Shown here piece by piece: positions 37,825-46,831 of a stretch of 64,000 nucleotides of DNA. The stretch is from JBMNOZ01 sp050943335. Its GTDB lineage: Bacteria; Bacillota; Desulfitobacteriia; Desulfitobacteriales; Syntrophobotulaceae. A program made the position numbers and the translations under genes. The stretch is from positions 1 through 64,000 of the forward strand of contig JBMNOZ010000005.1 in the NCBI GenBank assembly GCA_050943335.1, given 5' to 3'. The first letter of the stretch is position 1, and every line of letters starts with the position of its first letter. A model generated the notes under the pieces. It saw only the letters and a list, made by a program, of their open reading frames with translations, was not told the DNA's origin and made no database searches.

Positions 37825-38411
37825 TAAAGTTTTTTTGAGTTGTAGATATTTTCTAAAAATTTTTCTGTCTCGGCCCAAGTTCCTGAGTTATCGATGACTA
37901 AATCAGCTTTCCTAGCTTTCTCCGTCAAAGGCATTTGGGATGCGATCCTAATCTCTGCTTCTTCTCTTGTAAAACCATTTCTTATCATCAATCTTTCTCT
38001 TTGAAGTTCCGGTGTTAAATATACAACCCAGACCTCATCCATTGACTTGTCCAACCCCACTTCAAGAAGAAGCGGGACATCATGAATGATGAACCGATGC
38101 CCCTTCTCTTTCAAAGCAGAGCTTTTTTCCGCCATTCTGGCGAAAACCAGGGGATGGATAATGGCCTCTAATTTTTTTTTAGCTCCAGGATCCCTGAAAA
38201 CCAGATCGCCTAATCGACGCCGATTTATTTTCCCGTTTTCCAGATAATGAGGGCCAAATTCCGTGCTGATCTCCGTCCGCACAGCCTGTTCTTCCATTAA
38301 CTCGTGCGCTATTTCGTCGGCGTCAATAACCGGTACTCCTTTTTCTCTAAACCAATTAGCGACACTGGTTTTCCCGCTTGCGATACCCCCTGTTAGTCCT
38401 ATAATCTTCAT
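37824..38411 (-). CDS. coaE: Dephospho-CoA kinase
   Basis: Final step of coenzyme A synthesis, phosphorylating dephospho-CoA. It begins IIGLTGGIASGKTSVANWF (P-loop), then VIDADEIAHELM, HPLVFARM and VPLLLEVGLDKSMDEVWVVY. The 195-aa length is standard. It belongs to the conserved polA-mutM-ytaF-coaE group, 24 nt after ytaF. Confidence 0.96.
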   Translation of the reverse strand: MKIIGLTGGIASGKTSVANWFREKGVPVIDADEIAHELMEEQAVRTEISTEFGPHYLENGKINRRRLGDLVFRDPGAKKKLEAIIHPLVFARMAEKSSALKEKGHRFIIHDVPLLLEVGLDKSMDEVWVVYLTPELQRERLMIRNGFTREEAEIRIASQMPLTEKARKADLVIDNSGTWAETEKFLENIYNSKKL

Positions 38412-38435
38412 TTAGTATTGACCCCTAACCTTTCT

Positions 38436-39089
38436 TTAAATCAATTTTAAACCGCCGATCATTATTAATAGTAATCCCGGCAAAAATTTAACTTTGCTCA
38501 AAATCACACTCGGCAATTTTCCCGTGAGCAGCTGTCCGGTTCTAAGCATCAAAATCTGAAGAATTGCAACTAAAGCTATGACATAAAAAGAAATACCCGT
38601 CATAGCGGCGGCCATCCCGGCGGCAAAAGCATCCAGGGACAGAGCAACTCCTAAGATAACACTTTCTTTCGCGTTTATTGTGCCCGAGCCGTCCAAATCA
38701 GCGGCATTCGGTGTTTTTAAGACCTTAATAACCAAACCAAAAATCTTAAGTTTGATACATATCAATGTTATATATGTATCCTCAGCCCCTACTGCCCCAG
38801 TCATAACCGGAACGGCTTTTCCCGTAATATTTTTTCTGGCGGCTTGAATAAGCTGATAACTGCCGATAATCATCAGGATCGCGGCTCCTAAGACATTAGG
38901 GGAGATCACCGCTAACCAAGGGGAGATTAGCTGGCCGAATAGCATCGAAATTCCCATGGCCAAGGCTGTACACAACCCGATTATAACCAAGGAAACGGAA
39001 GTCATTTTAATTTTGTTTAAACCATAGGCTATGCCGACACCGAATCCATCCAGGCTAAGCGCGAAAGCAATGAATAGCTCTATTCCCAT
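38436..39089 (-). CDS. ytaF: Sporulation membrane protein YtaF
   Basis: MntP/YtaF-like integral membrane protein with about six helices in two halves; both halves have the ALSLDGFGVG / ALSLDAFAAGMAAA motif. Between them lies ADLDGSGTINAKES, an EF-hand-like loop (D-x-D-x-S-G-x-I-x-x-x-E) that could bind calcium. YtaF is linked with sporulation in Bacillus, but its transport role is unproven. The gene is in its usual place next to coaE, though mutM is separated from it here by an ABC-F gene. Confidence 0.9.
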   Translation of the reverse strand: MGIELFIAFALSLDGFGVGIAYGLNKIKMTSVSLVIIGLCTALAMGISMLFGQLISPWLAVISPNVLGAAILMIIGSYQLIQAARKNITGKAVPVMTGAVGAEDTYITLICIKLKIFGLVIKVLKTPNAADLDGSGTINAKESVILGVALSLDAFAAGMAAAMTGISFYVIALVAILQILMLRTGQLLTGKLPSVILSKVKFLPGLLLIMIGGLKLI

Positions 39090-39143
39090 ATTTTATTACC
39101 CCGCTAAGTATTAATATTTTCGGGATAATATATGGAATTAGGC

Positions 39144-41018
39144 TTAAAGAGGTGTGTTTTTAACTCCCGCCTCCAATTCTAGCCATTGCTGTAAGAGATC
39201 GTTATACTCCCTTTGCAGTTCCTGATGTTCGTGATGTAATTTCAAGGCCAATTCATAATCGCCAGCCAGGTCATGCATTTTAGTCTCCAGTTCTTCCAGT
39301 TCTTTTTCCAGGCTTTCTATCGACTCTTCCAATTGTTTTATTTTTCTCTCCTGCCGTCTGATTTCCTTCGACTCTAAGAGGTATTTTTTAGCGGTTTGAT
39401 CAGTCTCCTTCTTTGGGAGGCTGTTTTTTTCTTCTTCCTCCTTCACAGCTTCTCGGTAAGTAGTATAATCCCCGGCAATGATTCTCAATCCCTCAGCAGT
39501 TAAAAGAGCGATTTTATCTACCAGACGATTGACAAAGTAGCGGTCGTGAGAGATAACGATCATTGTGCCGTTAAAATCCAGGAGAGCTTCCTCCAGCACA
39601 TCTCTGGTCCTCATATCCAGGTGGTTGGTCGGTTCGTCCAGTAATAAAAGATTGCCCTCGGCTAAAAACAATTTACACAAAGCCAGTCTGCTTTTTTCTC
39701 CGCCGCTTAAATTTTTATGGGGTTTAAAAACTTCCTCGCCTCTAAAACCGAACCTAGCCAATACACTGCGGATTTCAGGATCATGGAGGTCTGTGGAATA
39801 GCGAAGCTCATCCATTACATCTTTTACATTTTCTTTTTGGCCAATGTTTTCGTGTTCTTGGGAAAAATAACCGATTTTAACATTGGCTCCCAGTTTTATA
39901 GACCCTTTATAGGGAACCTCCCCGATAATAGCTTTTAAAAGCGAGGTTTTTCCTATTCCGTTTTTGCCCAGGAGAGCAATTTTATCCCCCCGCTGTAATT
40001 CAAGATTCACATTCTTAAAAATAGTTCTTTCCTCATAAGCTATCGATAGATCCTCTATTTCTAAGACCCTGTCCCCTGCCCGGGTAGAGGTTTGCAAATT
40101 CATCTTTATGGATTTTTCGGTTTTTGGTCCGGTAACAGGGGTGATTTTTTTCAATTGAGTTTCCCGGCCTCGGGCCTGTTTGGCTTTAATCCCTGCCCGG
40201 TGCCGGCGAATATACTCCTCTAAGTTGGCAATCTTTTTGTTAATTTTTTCTGCTTCCCGGCTTTTAGTTTTCTCTTCCAAAGCTAGCTGAAGTTCAAAGT
40301 CAGAATAATTACCGGTATAGGTTTTAAGTGTTCCTTCCCGAAGAGAGAAAATTTTAGTCGCTATCTGGTCCAAAAAATAGCGATCATGGGAAACAAGGAG
40401 GATGGCTCCCGGGTACTCGCTTAAATAATTCTCCAGCCACTCCAAGGCTTCCAAGTCTAGATGGTTGGTCGGTTCGTCCAGAATCAACAGTTCTGGTTCC
40501 CTGAGCAAAAGTTTACCCAGGGAAACCCGCGTTTTTTGGCCGCCGCTTAAAACCCTGGTTTCCGTGTTCTGATAGGGTTCTAAGCCCAGTCCGAAAATCA
40601 GGCGGCGGATTTTTGCTTCCAAGGCGTACCCGCCACTTCTTTCGTATTTCTCCGTTAACCGGCCATACTGGTGAAGTATTTTTTCGTCTGCCTCTTGGGA
40701 CATCTTTTTTTCTAAATACTGGAGCTGTTTCCTCATCTCTAAAATATCATTTCGTTCCGCCAGCAACGAGTCCCAGACAGTTCCTTCTTCCTTAAGGTCA
40801 ACCATGGTTTGCGGGAGATACCCTAGGATAAAAGAACATTGAAGATCTCCCTGATAAGGAAACTCCCCTATAATTGCTCGCAGGAGAGTGGTTTTCCCCA
40901 CCCCATTAGCACCGACTAAGCCCACTTTTTCTCCGGCTTCTATTTTGAAATTAACAGCACTTAAAAGAGGGCTTCCCGCTATTTCCAACGTCAGGCCCTT
41001 ACCTACCAATAAACTCAT
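39144..41018 (-). CDS. ABC-F family ATPase (ribosome-associated)
   Basis: Twin-ATPase protein without membrane segments, of the family that binds the ribosomal E site (EttA, YfmR/Uup, Vga/Msr). Domain 1 has GANGVGKTTLLRAI and LSGGQKTRVSLGKLLL; domain 2 has GKNGIGKTSLLKAI and LSGGEKSRLALCKLF; Walker B sites are LLILDEPTNHLD and LLLLDEPTNHLD. The two are joined by a charged linker (about residues 225-310), and a coiled-coil C-terminal tail follows (about 535-620). ATG 41018 was chosen (GGGAG upstream); an upstream TTG (41057) would overlap mutM by 22 nt. It may be a housekeeping translation factor or give antibiotic tolerance; sequence alone does not decide. Confidence 0.9.
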   Translation of the reverse strand: MSLLVGKGLTLEIAGSPLLSAVNFKIEAGEKVGLVGANGVGKTTLLRAIIGEFPYQGDLQCSFILGYLPQTMVDLKEEGTVWDSLLAERNDILEMRKQLQYLEKKMSQEADEKILHQYGRLTEKYERSGGYALEAKIRRLIFGLGLEPYQNTETRVLSGGQKTRVSLGKLLLREPELLILDEPTNHLDLEALEWLENYLSEYPGAILLVSHDRYFLDQIATKIFSLREGTLKTYTGNYSDFELQLALEEKTKSREAEKINKKIANLEEYIRRHRAGIKAKQARGRETQLKKITPVTGPKTEKSIKMNLQTSTRAGDRVLEIEDLSIAYEERTIFKNVNLELQRGDKIALLGKNGIGKTSLLKAIIGEVPYKGSIKLGANVKIGYFSQEHENIGQKENVKDVMDELRYSTDLHDPEIRSVLARFGFRGEEVFKPHKNLSGGEKSRLALCKLFLAEGNLLLLDEPTNHLDMRTRDVLEEALLDFNGTMIVISHDRYFVNRLVDKIALLTAEGLRIIAGDYTTYREAVKEEEEKNSLPKKETDQTAKKYLLESKEIRRQERKIKQLEESIESLEKELEELETKMHDLAGDYELALKLHHEHQELQREYNDLLQQWLELEAGVKNTPL

Positions 41019-41035
41019 GTTTTCGATTCTCCCGT

Positions 41036-41860
41036 TTAGTTCTGACAGTGAGGACAATAGACTGTTGTCCGCCCAGCAATTTTTTCCCGTTTAAGTTCTT
41101 GACCGCAAACCTTGCATTCCAAACCACCGCGGCCATAAACCATTAAACTGTTCTGAAAGCTCCCTTTATTGCCTAAAGCATCCCGATAGTCCTTAAAAGT
41201 TGTACCCCTGGCTTTAATGCCTTCTTCTAAGACCTCGCAAATCGCTAGGTGGAGTTTAATTATTTCCGAAATCTTTAAGGAATTGGTTTTCCTATTGGGC
41301 ATTATTCCCGCCCTAAACAAGGCTTCATCCACATAGATATTACCCAAGCCTGCTAGAACCCGTTGATCGAGCAAAGAAGACTTTATAGTGCTTCTTTTTC
41401 TTCGTGCTAAGCGTTTCCCGAGCCGTTCAAAGGTAAAATCTTCGTCTAAAGGCTCGGGACCCAGTTTAGCTAAAGAAGGGATTTTTTTTATTTCGACCGT
41501 GGGGACAAGTTGAATTCGGCCGAACTTCCTCAGATCCGAATAATGTAATTCCCCCTGCTCCAGGGTCAGGACAACATGGGTATGCTTAGCTGGTGGCTGT
41601 TTCCCTTCATAAAAGATTAAACGCCCAGTCATTCGGAAATGGATGACCAGCGTCAGCCCACGGCTTAAATCAAGCAATAGGTACTTTCCTCGCCGAGCAA
41701 TATTTTCAATTTCTCGATCTAAGACCAACTCGGTAAAGTCTAAACCCGGAAGTGAAATTACGGCTGCCGGCCAAAGAATATTAATGTTTGTAATCCTCTG
41801 GCCTAAAACTTTTTTAGTTAAAGTTCTCTTAATGCTTTCTACTTCCGGCAATTCCGGCAT
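41036..41860 (-). CDS. mutM: Formamidopyrimidine-DNA glycosylase
   Basis: Removes 8-oxoguanine and formamidopyrimidines and nicks the backbone. The N-terminal Pro catalyst and Glu are in MPELPEVESIKRTL. The helix-two-turn-helix holds LLDQRVLAGLGNIYVDEALFRA, and the C-terminal zinc finger is C-x2-C...C-x2-C (CKVC, CPHC). The 274-aa length is standard. Its ATG shares one base with the polA stop (TAATG), so the pair is translationally coupled. Confidence 0.96.
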   Translation of the reverse strand: MPELPEVESIKRTLTKKVLGQRITNINILWPAAVISLPGLDFTELVLDREIENIARRGKYLLLDLSRGLTLVIHFRMTGRLIFYEGKQPPAKHTHVVLTLEQGELHYSDLRKFGRIQLVPTVEIKKIPSLAKLGPEPLDEDFTFERLGKRLARRKRSTIKSSLLDQRVLAGLGNIYVDEALFRAGIMPNRKTNSLKISEIIKLHLAICEVLEEGIKARGTTFKDYRDALGNKGSFQNSLMVYGRGGLECKVCGQELKREKIAGRTTVYCPHCQN

Positions 41861-44490
41861 TAGATCTCCTCCATCTCATACCAGTTCCTTCCGGCCCGGC
41901 AATCGACAACTAGGGGAACCGTCAATTTATAACAGTTTTCCATGGTTTGTTTTACTATCTCTTTTACTTTCTCCAAATCAGAGGCTAAAACTTCAATTAG
42001 CAATTCGTCATGGACCTGGAGCAGTAAATTGGCTTTAAAACCTTGCAATTCTTTAGCTACCTGAACCATGGCTATTTTCATTATATCAGCAGCACTACCC
42101 TGAATAGGAGTGTTTTTAGCAATTCGCTCTCCAAATTGACGCGTCATTCTATTAGGATGATTAAGTTCCGGTATTTTACGCAAACGGTTAAAAAGAGTTC
42201 GAACCTCGCCTTTTTCTTTCGCTAAACGCACTGTTTCATTTAAATACGTTTGAACCTTACTGTAGCGCTTAAAGTACTGCTCTATATAAAACTTAGCTTC
42301 TTTCCTAGGAATGGATAAATCCCGGGCCAGTCCATAATCAGTGAGCCCGTAGATCAGGCCAAAATTTACCGCTTTAGCTTTATCCCTCATATCCCTGGTT
42401 ACCTCCCCCAAGGAGACGCCGAAGACTTCTGAAGCCGTACGGCTATGCACATCTTCTCCCGCCAGAAAGGACTCGCATAAGAGGGGATCTTGGGAGTAAT
42501 GAGCTAAAATTCTCAGTTCTATTTGGGAATAATCTGCTGAGAGTAAAAGCCAATCCTCTTTACTGGGTAGAAAAGCTTTTCTAAGCTTGCGACCCTCTTC
42601 TAAACGGATAGGGATGTTCTGGAGATTAGGCTCTGTGCTGGACAAGCGACCAGTTGCCGTCACTGTCTGCTGGAAAGTGGTGTGTATCTTCCCCTCCCGG
42701 ATTTCGTTAAGGAGACCATTTACATAAGTAGAACGAAGTTTCATCAATTGCCGATACTGCAGAATTTTCTCCACGATGGGGTGGGCAAAACGCAATTCCT
42801 CTAAAGTCTCAGCATTAGTTGAATAGCCGGTTTTGGTTCTTTTCTTGGGAGGCAAACCCAAATCCTGAAACAAGACATCTCCCAACTGCTGGGGAGAATT
42901 AATATTAAAGGTAGAACCCGCTAAGGTGTAGATTTCCTCCTCCAAGGCAGCTAGCTTTCCGTCTAGTTCCGCTCCTTGAGCTTTAAGCATTTCCTGGTCA
43001 ACAGTAATGCCGGCCTTTTCCATCCGGGCCAAAACCAAACTTAAAGGTTCCTCAACCTCGTGTAATAAGGTCTCCAGGCCTTCAGCAACCAGGCTTTCTT
43101 TAAATTTTTCTTTCAAACTATGCAGTAAATAAGCTTCCTGAGCTGGAGTTAGATTTTCCGGCGGAGAAAAATTTTTCAATAAATCCGCTGCTCCGTACCC
43201 GGATAAGTTGAGGTTTAAGAGGTAAGCAGCCAAGCTTAAATCCATTTCCAGGCCCTCTAAGGTCTTTCCTTCATTTAACAGCAAGGAATACAGGGCTTTG
43301 CTGTCAACAACGATTTTTGGCACGGTAGAAGCGGCTAATAAGCTCTCAAAACACTCCTCCACCTGAGCTGAAATTGAGTTTCGCGCCAGGGAATAGATGT
43401 TTTGCCCATCGTAGATACCTATCTCCGACCAGCGTCCTAAATGAACACCGGATCCTGTGTACCGATAACTCAGAGTTAAGGTCGGCTTTTGTGCAAGCCA
43501 ATCCTCAATTTTTTCTACCCAGGTCTCCGAATCCATTTTGATTTCTTCCGGCAGATCAAGACTGGGTTTTGCTTTGTTATCCTCTGTGAATTCTCCTTTA
43601 TCTCCTTCTTTGCCTAGCCGAGCATCCAAACTCTGCTCAAACAAGCGGGCAACAGTAACCAGGCTGTAGCGATGAAAGATCTTTCGACACTGTTCCCGAT
43701 CTGGAGCCTTCCAAACAAGATCGTTCAGGGTATATTTAAGGGGAACGTCATGGATCATAACCGCTAACTTTTTACTTAGTAAAGCCTGGTCCTGGTACTC
43801 CTCGATTAGGGATTTCAGCCTTTTTCCTTTTACCTCCTCTTTATTTTGCAAAATATTTTCTAAGGTCTCAAATTCATGAAGCAATTTTAAAGCGGTCTTT
43901 TCCCCTATTCCCGGAATGCCGGGAATATTATCCGATACATCTCCCATCAGGGCTTTCAGGTCCACAATTTGGGAAGGTTTTAAATTATATTTTTCAAATA
44001 AGCGTTCTTCGTCATAGCACTCCACTTTAGTAATTCCCCGCACAGTAATATAAACTTTTGTTTGAGGTGAAATCAACTGTAAAGCATCTCTATCACCGGT
44101 ATAAATACTGACTTCCATATCTTCCCCAACTGCGCGTTCCGTAACAGTGGCTATGATATCGTCCGCTTCGTAACCTGCTAACTCGAGCATGGGAACAGAC
44201 ATCGCTTCTAAAATTTCTTTCAGATACGTAAATTGAGGGCTTAAAGTCTCAGGCATTTCTTTTCGCTGAGCTTTGTATTCCGGATAATAATCAAGGCGTA
44301 CAGTAGGCTTATCCTTATCAAAAACCACAGCCCAATAATCCGGCTTCTGTTCTCTTTGGAGTTTTAAAAGCATGGTCAAAAACCCATGTACTCCATTTGT
44401 AGGCAGACCCTCCGCTGAAGTAAGAGGGGGCAGGGCATAAAAAGCCCGGTATAAAAGACTGCTTCCGTCTAAAAGAACTAATTGAGTCAT
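41860..44490 (-). CDS. polA: DNA polymerase I
   Basis: Gap-filling repair polymerase. The 5'-3' exonuclease domain (residues 1-290) starts VLLDGSSLLYRAFYAL and contains ALMGDVSDNIPGIPGIGEK. The middle domain (about 310-470) lacks the DxE metal residues of a proofreading exonuclease (the region reads TLTLSYRYTG), as in other Gram-positive Pol I. The polymerase has motif A SADYSQIELRILAH, motif B RDKAKAVNFGLIYG and motif C LLLQVHDELLIEV. The 876-aa length matches Bacillus and Thermus types. Confidence 0.97.
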   Translation of the reverse strand: MTQLVLLDGSSLLYRAFYALPPLTSAEGLPTNGVHGFLTMLLKLQREQKPDYWAVVFDKDKPTVRLDYYPEYKAQRKEMPETLSPQFTYLKEILEAMSVPMLELAGYEADDIIATVTERAVGEDMEVSIYTGDRDALQLISPQTKVYITVRGITKVECYDEERLFEKYNLKPSQIVDLKALMGDVSDNIPGIPGIGEKTALKLLHEFETLENILQNKEEVKGKRLKSLIEEYQDQALLSKKLAVMIHDVPLKYTLNDLVWKAPDREQCRKIFHRYSLVTVARLFEQSLDARLGKEGDKGEFTEDNKAKPSLDLPEEIKMDSETWVEKIEDWLAQKPTLTLSYRYTGSGVHLGRWSEIGIYDGQNIYSLARNSISAQVEECFESLLAASTVPKIVVDSKALYSLLLNEGKTLEGLEMDLSLAAYLLNLNLSGYGAADLLKNFSPPENLTPAQEAYLLHSLKEKFKESLVAEGLETLLHEVEEPLSLVLARMEKAGITVDQEMLKAQGAELDGKLAALEEEIYTLAGSTFNINSPQQLGDVLFQDLGLPPKKRTKTGYSTNAETLEELRFAHPIVEKILQYRQLMKLRSTYVNGLLNEIREGKIHTTFQQTVTATGRLSSTEPNLQNIPIRLEEGRKLRKAFLPSKEDWLLLSADYSQIELRILAHYSQDPLLCESFLAGEDVHSRTASEVFGVSLGEVTRDMRDKAKAVNFGLIYGLTDYGLARDLSIPRKEAKFYIEQYFKRYSKVQTYLNETVRLAKEKGEVRTLFNRLRKIPELNHPNRMTRQFGERIAKNTPIQGSAADIMKIAMVQVAKELQGFKANLLLQVHDELLIEVLASDLEKVKEIVKQTMENCYKLTVPLVVDCRAGRNWYEMEEI

Positions 44491-44603
44491 TATTTTGACT
44501 CCTTTCCCTAATCTAAAAGTTTAATTTCCAAGATTACCTAAAAAGTATGATCTAAATAATATAATTTTAACAAAAAATCTATTTGCGAGAGCTTCTACGA
44601 AAT

Positions 44604-44658
44604 AAAAAACCGTCCCTTGGGCAATGTTAAAATCCAGAGTTGCCTCAAAAAGGGAGGT
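44604..44658 (-). terminator. Composite hairpin with T run between DUF134 gene and polA
   Basis: On the minus strand ACCTCCCTT pairs with AAGGGACGGT (small bulge), enclosing a second stem GGCAA/TTGCC, then TTTTTT. It lies after the DUF134 gene and before polA, so it may end the first transcript or act as an attenuator for polA. Confidence 0.6.
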
Positions 44659-44672
44659 CTTACAAAAATTAT

Positions 44673-45035
44673 TTAATCTCTGTTTAGACGGCGTCCACGC
44701 CTTTGCCTCTTACACTCCCCACACCATCTAAATCCATTTCCTTTGGTACAAAGGGCATAGTTGCCCCCCTCTATCCTTAACCTTTTCCCTTCCACCAGGC
44801 TCTCAGCAACTTTCTTTCGGGCCTCATTATAGATACGCTGGATTGTAGAACGGGCAACTCCCATTCTTTCTGCACACCCTTCTTGATCCAAACCCTCGTG
44901 ATCGATTAAACGAATTGTTTCAAACTCTTCAATTAACATTACGACCTCATCGCCGTGGTTCTCTTTGTTTACCGGAGCGTAAAGATCGTAATGAGGCAAA
45001 TCGCAAACCAGTCGTCTTTTTATCGGCCTCGGCAT
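44673..45035 (-). CDS. DUF134 (UPF0251) DNA-binding protein
   Basis: Small protein of the DUF134 family, which contains a sigma-70 region-4-like helix-turn-helix. The start MPRPIKRRLVCDLP is the family signature. The HTH lies around GLDQEGCAERMGVARSTIQRIYNEARKKVA (residues 55-84). A C-terminal Cys-rich stretch (C-x10-CGEC) and a basic tail RQRRGRRLNRD follow. The function is not established; related proteins are predicted regulators, often near NifB or iron-cluster genes. It has its own AT-rich upstream region. Confidence 0.85.
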   Translation of the reverse strand: MPRPIKRRLVCDLPHYDLYAPVNKENHGDEVVMLIEEFETIRLIDHEGLDQEGCAERMGVARSTIQRIYNEARKKVAESLVEGKRLRIEGGNYALCTKGNGFRWCGECKRQRRGRRLNRD

Positions 45036-45165
45036 AAATTCACCTGCTTATAAATTATATTAGATATAGTATAGCATAGCCACAAATTTAATTCATGCCA
45101 CCTCTTCAGACTTTTATCCTTTTTATGAATATACTACCCTTTAGGTCACTTGACTTTAATGGTTT

Positions 45166-45399
45166 TTACTCCGAGATTGCAATTTCGATCCCCAACTTCG
45201 AAAGTAAATTTTTTAATTCCGGCCAGCAGTATTCTGTGGTTTGAATTATAACATCACCTTGAAAGCGATCCACAGTGGTTACCACCCCTAAATGTCCCAT
45301 CCCCTCTACAAATTTGCACAACAGTTGAATATCCGGTCGGGACACTTTAGCTCTGATAATCAAATCACTATCTTGAAAATTATTCTTTGGACAGACCAT
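45166..45399 (-). CDS. DUF4911-like small protein
   Basis: A 77-residue protein resembling the DUF4911 family, which is found beside U32 peptidase genes in clostridia. It has no signal peptide or membrane helix and a mixed alpha/beta pattern (SDLIIRAKVSRPDIQLLCKFVEG ... VIIQTTEYCWPELKNLL). The role is unknown. It lies 94 nt after the U32 peptidase gene and is probably in the same transcript. Confidence 0.65.
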   Translation of the reverse strand: MVCPKNNFQDSDLIIRAKVSRPDIQLLCKFVEGMGHLGVVTTVDRFQGDVIIQTTEYCWPELKNLLSKLGIEIAISE

Positions 45400-45493
45400 T
45401 TCAGTCGCCGTCTCCTTTTATTGAAATTCTTATTCCCAGGTTTGTCTGTCTTTTTAAAATCTGCTAGGCGTTTTACCTCTTGCCTAATTTACT

Positions 45494-46726
45494 TTATTTA
45501 TCTTTCTTTTTTCTTAAGATTGAAAAGGGTTCTAGGGGTCTGGGAGAAGCGATTCTTAAAACTTGTTGGGGATGCCGGGCCACTTCAACCTCCGATCCAG
45601 TTTCATCCCACAATCTCGTAACTTTAAAGGTCCAAGGTTCTTCCGTAGGAGATAGAACCTCGATTTCATCTCCGAGTCTGAAATTGTTGCGCTGTTCGAT
45701 CAGATAAGTACCGGGTAGATTTTTGTCCTCGGATAACACTTTGCCGACAAAAGTATACTGCCTAATATAATTGGAAGTTTTAATATTATGGTCTTTTGCT
45801 GTGGGTCTGTTAAACAAGAACCCGGTAGAATAATCACGATGGCTGACTTTGTCCATTTCTTCTTGCCACAGGGGCAAGCGACGGTTAAATTCCTTTTCTC
45901 CTTTTTCCCAAAGGGTATCAAGAGCCTCACGATAGACTTTCACGGTACTAGCCACATAGTAAGCGCTTTTCATCCGCCCTTCGATTTTGTAACTCGCTAA
46001 CCCCAATTCCTTAAGAAGAGGAAGCTGTTCCAGAAGACAAAGATCGTGGGAATTAAAAATATAGCTTCCCCTCTCGTCTTCCTCTAAGGGAAAGTACTCC
46101 CCAGGCCTTTTCTCTTCCACTAAGGCATAACCCCAGCGGCAGGGATGGGTACACTCACCTCGATTAGCATCCCGCCCCGTCAAATAGTTACTCAAGAGAC
46201 AGCGCCCTGAGTAGGACATGCACATTGCCCCGTGAATAAAAATTTCTAATTCCCCTTGGGCCCGCTGGCTTAAGAGTTTGATCTCCTCTAGAGATAACTC
46301 CCTGGCCAACACCACTCTCTGGATCCCCAGCGAAAACCAAAAGTTTGCACTCGCAGAATTGGTGCAATTGGCTTGAGTGCTTAAGTGAAGTGGTAAATGA
46401 GGCGCTTTTTTCTGGGCCAGCGCCACTACTCCGGGATCGGAGACAATAATTCCATCCACTCGTAAAGCAGCTAATTCTTCCAAATATGCCGGCAGGGTTA
46501 AAAAATCATCTTCATGAGCATAGATATTAACCGTAATATAGATTTTTTTCTTAAGGCTATGAGCGTATTCCACCCCGAGACGCATTTCCTCCAGCGATAA
46601 GTTTCCGGCCTGGGCTCGCAACCCAAAGGAAGTCCCAGCAGCGTAAACAGCGTCAGCTCCATAAGCCAGAGCAAATTGTAATTTTTCTAAATTCCCCGCT
46701 GGGGCTAAAATTTCTGGTTTATTCAT
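45494..46726 (-). CDS. U32-family peptidase-like protein (TrhP/YrrO type)
   Basis: Member of the U32 family, whose relatives take part in prephenate-dependent tRNA U34 hydroxylation (TrhP; YrrN/YrrO in Bacillus) or in ubiquinone or rRNA hydroxylation. It starts KPEILAPAGNLEKLQFALAYGADAVY, and has the Cys signature IFIHGAMCMSYSGRCLLSNY followed by C in GECTHPCRW. I chose ATG 46726 (GGAGGT upstream, 410 aa); an upstream in-frame start at 46747 is less likely. It follows mltG in the same order as Bacillus yrrL-yrrN-yrrO, which favours the tRNA-modification role. Actual protease activity is doubtful. Confidence 0.85.
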   Translation of the reverse strand: MNKPEILAPAGNLEKLQFALAYGADAVYAAGTSFGLRAQAGNLSLEEMRLGVEYAHSLKKKIYITVNIYAHEDDFLTLPAYLEELAALRVDGIIVSDPGVVALAQKKAPHLPLHLSTQANCTNSASANFWFSLGIQRVVLARELSLEEIKLLSQRAQGELEIFIHGAMCMSYSGRCLLSNYLTGRDANRGECTHPCRWGYALVEEKRPGEYFPLEEDERGSYIFNSHDLCLLEQLPLLKELGLASYKIEGRMKSAYYVASTVKVYREALDTLWEKGEKEFNRRLPLWQEEMDKVSHRDYSTGFLFNRPTAKDHNIKTSNYIRQYTFVGKVLSEDKNLPGTYLIEQRNNFRLGDEIEVLSPTEEPWTFKVTRLWDETGSEVEVARHPQQVLRIASPRPLEPFSILRKKKDK

Positions 46727-46770
46727 AAGACCTCCAGTTGCGTACATTTATAGTTGCCTTAAATGGCAAG

Positions 46771-46812
46771 AAAATAAAAATCCCCTTCAGAGCATTAAAA
46801 CAATAAAGGGGA
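46771..46812 (-). terminator. Intrinsic terminator after mltG
   Basis: TCCCCTT and AAGGGGA form a 7-bp stem followed on the minus strand by TTTTTATTTT, 20 nt beyond the mltG stop. The downstream U32 gene would then need readthrough or its own promoter. Confidence 0.75.
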
Positions 46813-46831
46813 CAGTTCTGGAAAGGTTTTA

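Noticed and set aside
41018..41057. Longer ABC-F start (TTG at 41057)
   Set aside because: It would overlap mutM by 22 nt and lacks a well-placed Shine-Dalgarno; ATG 41018 fits the family.
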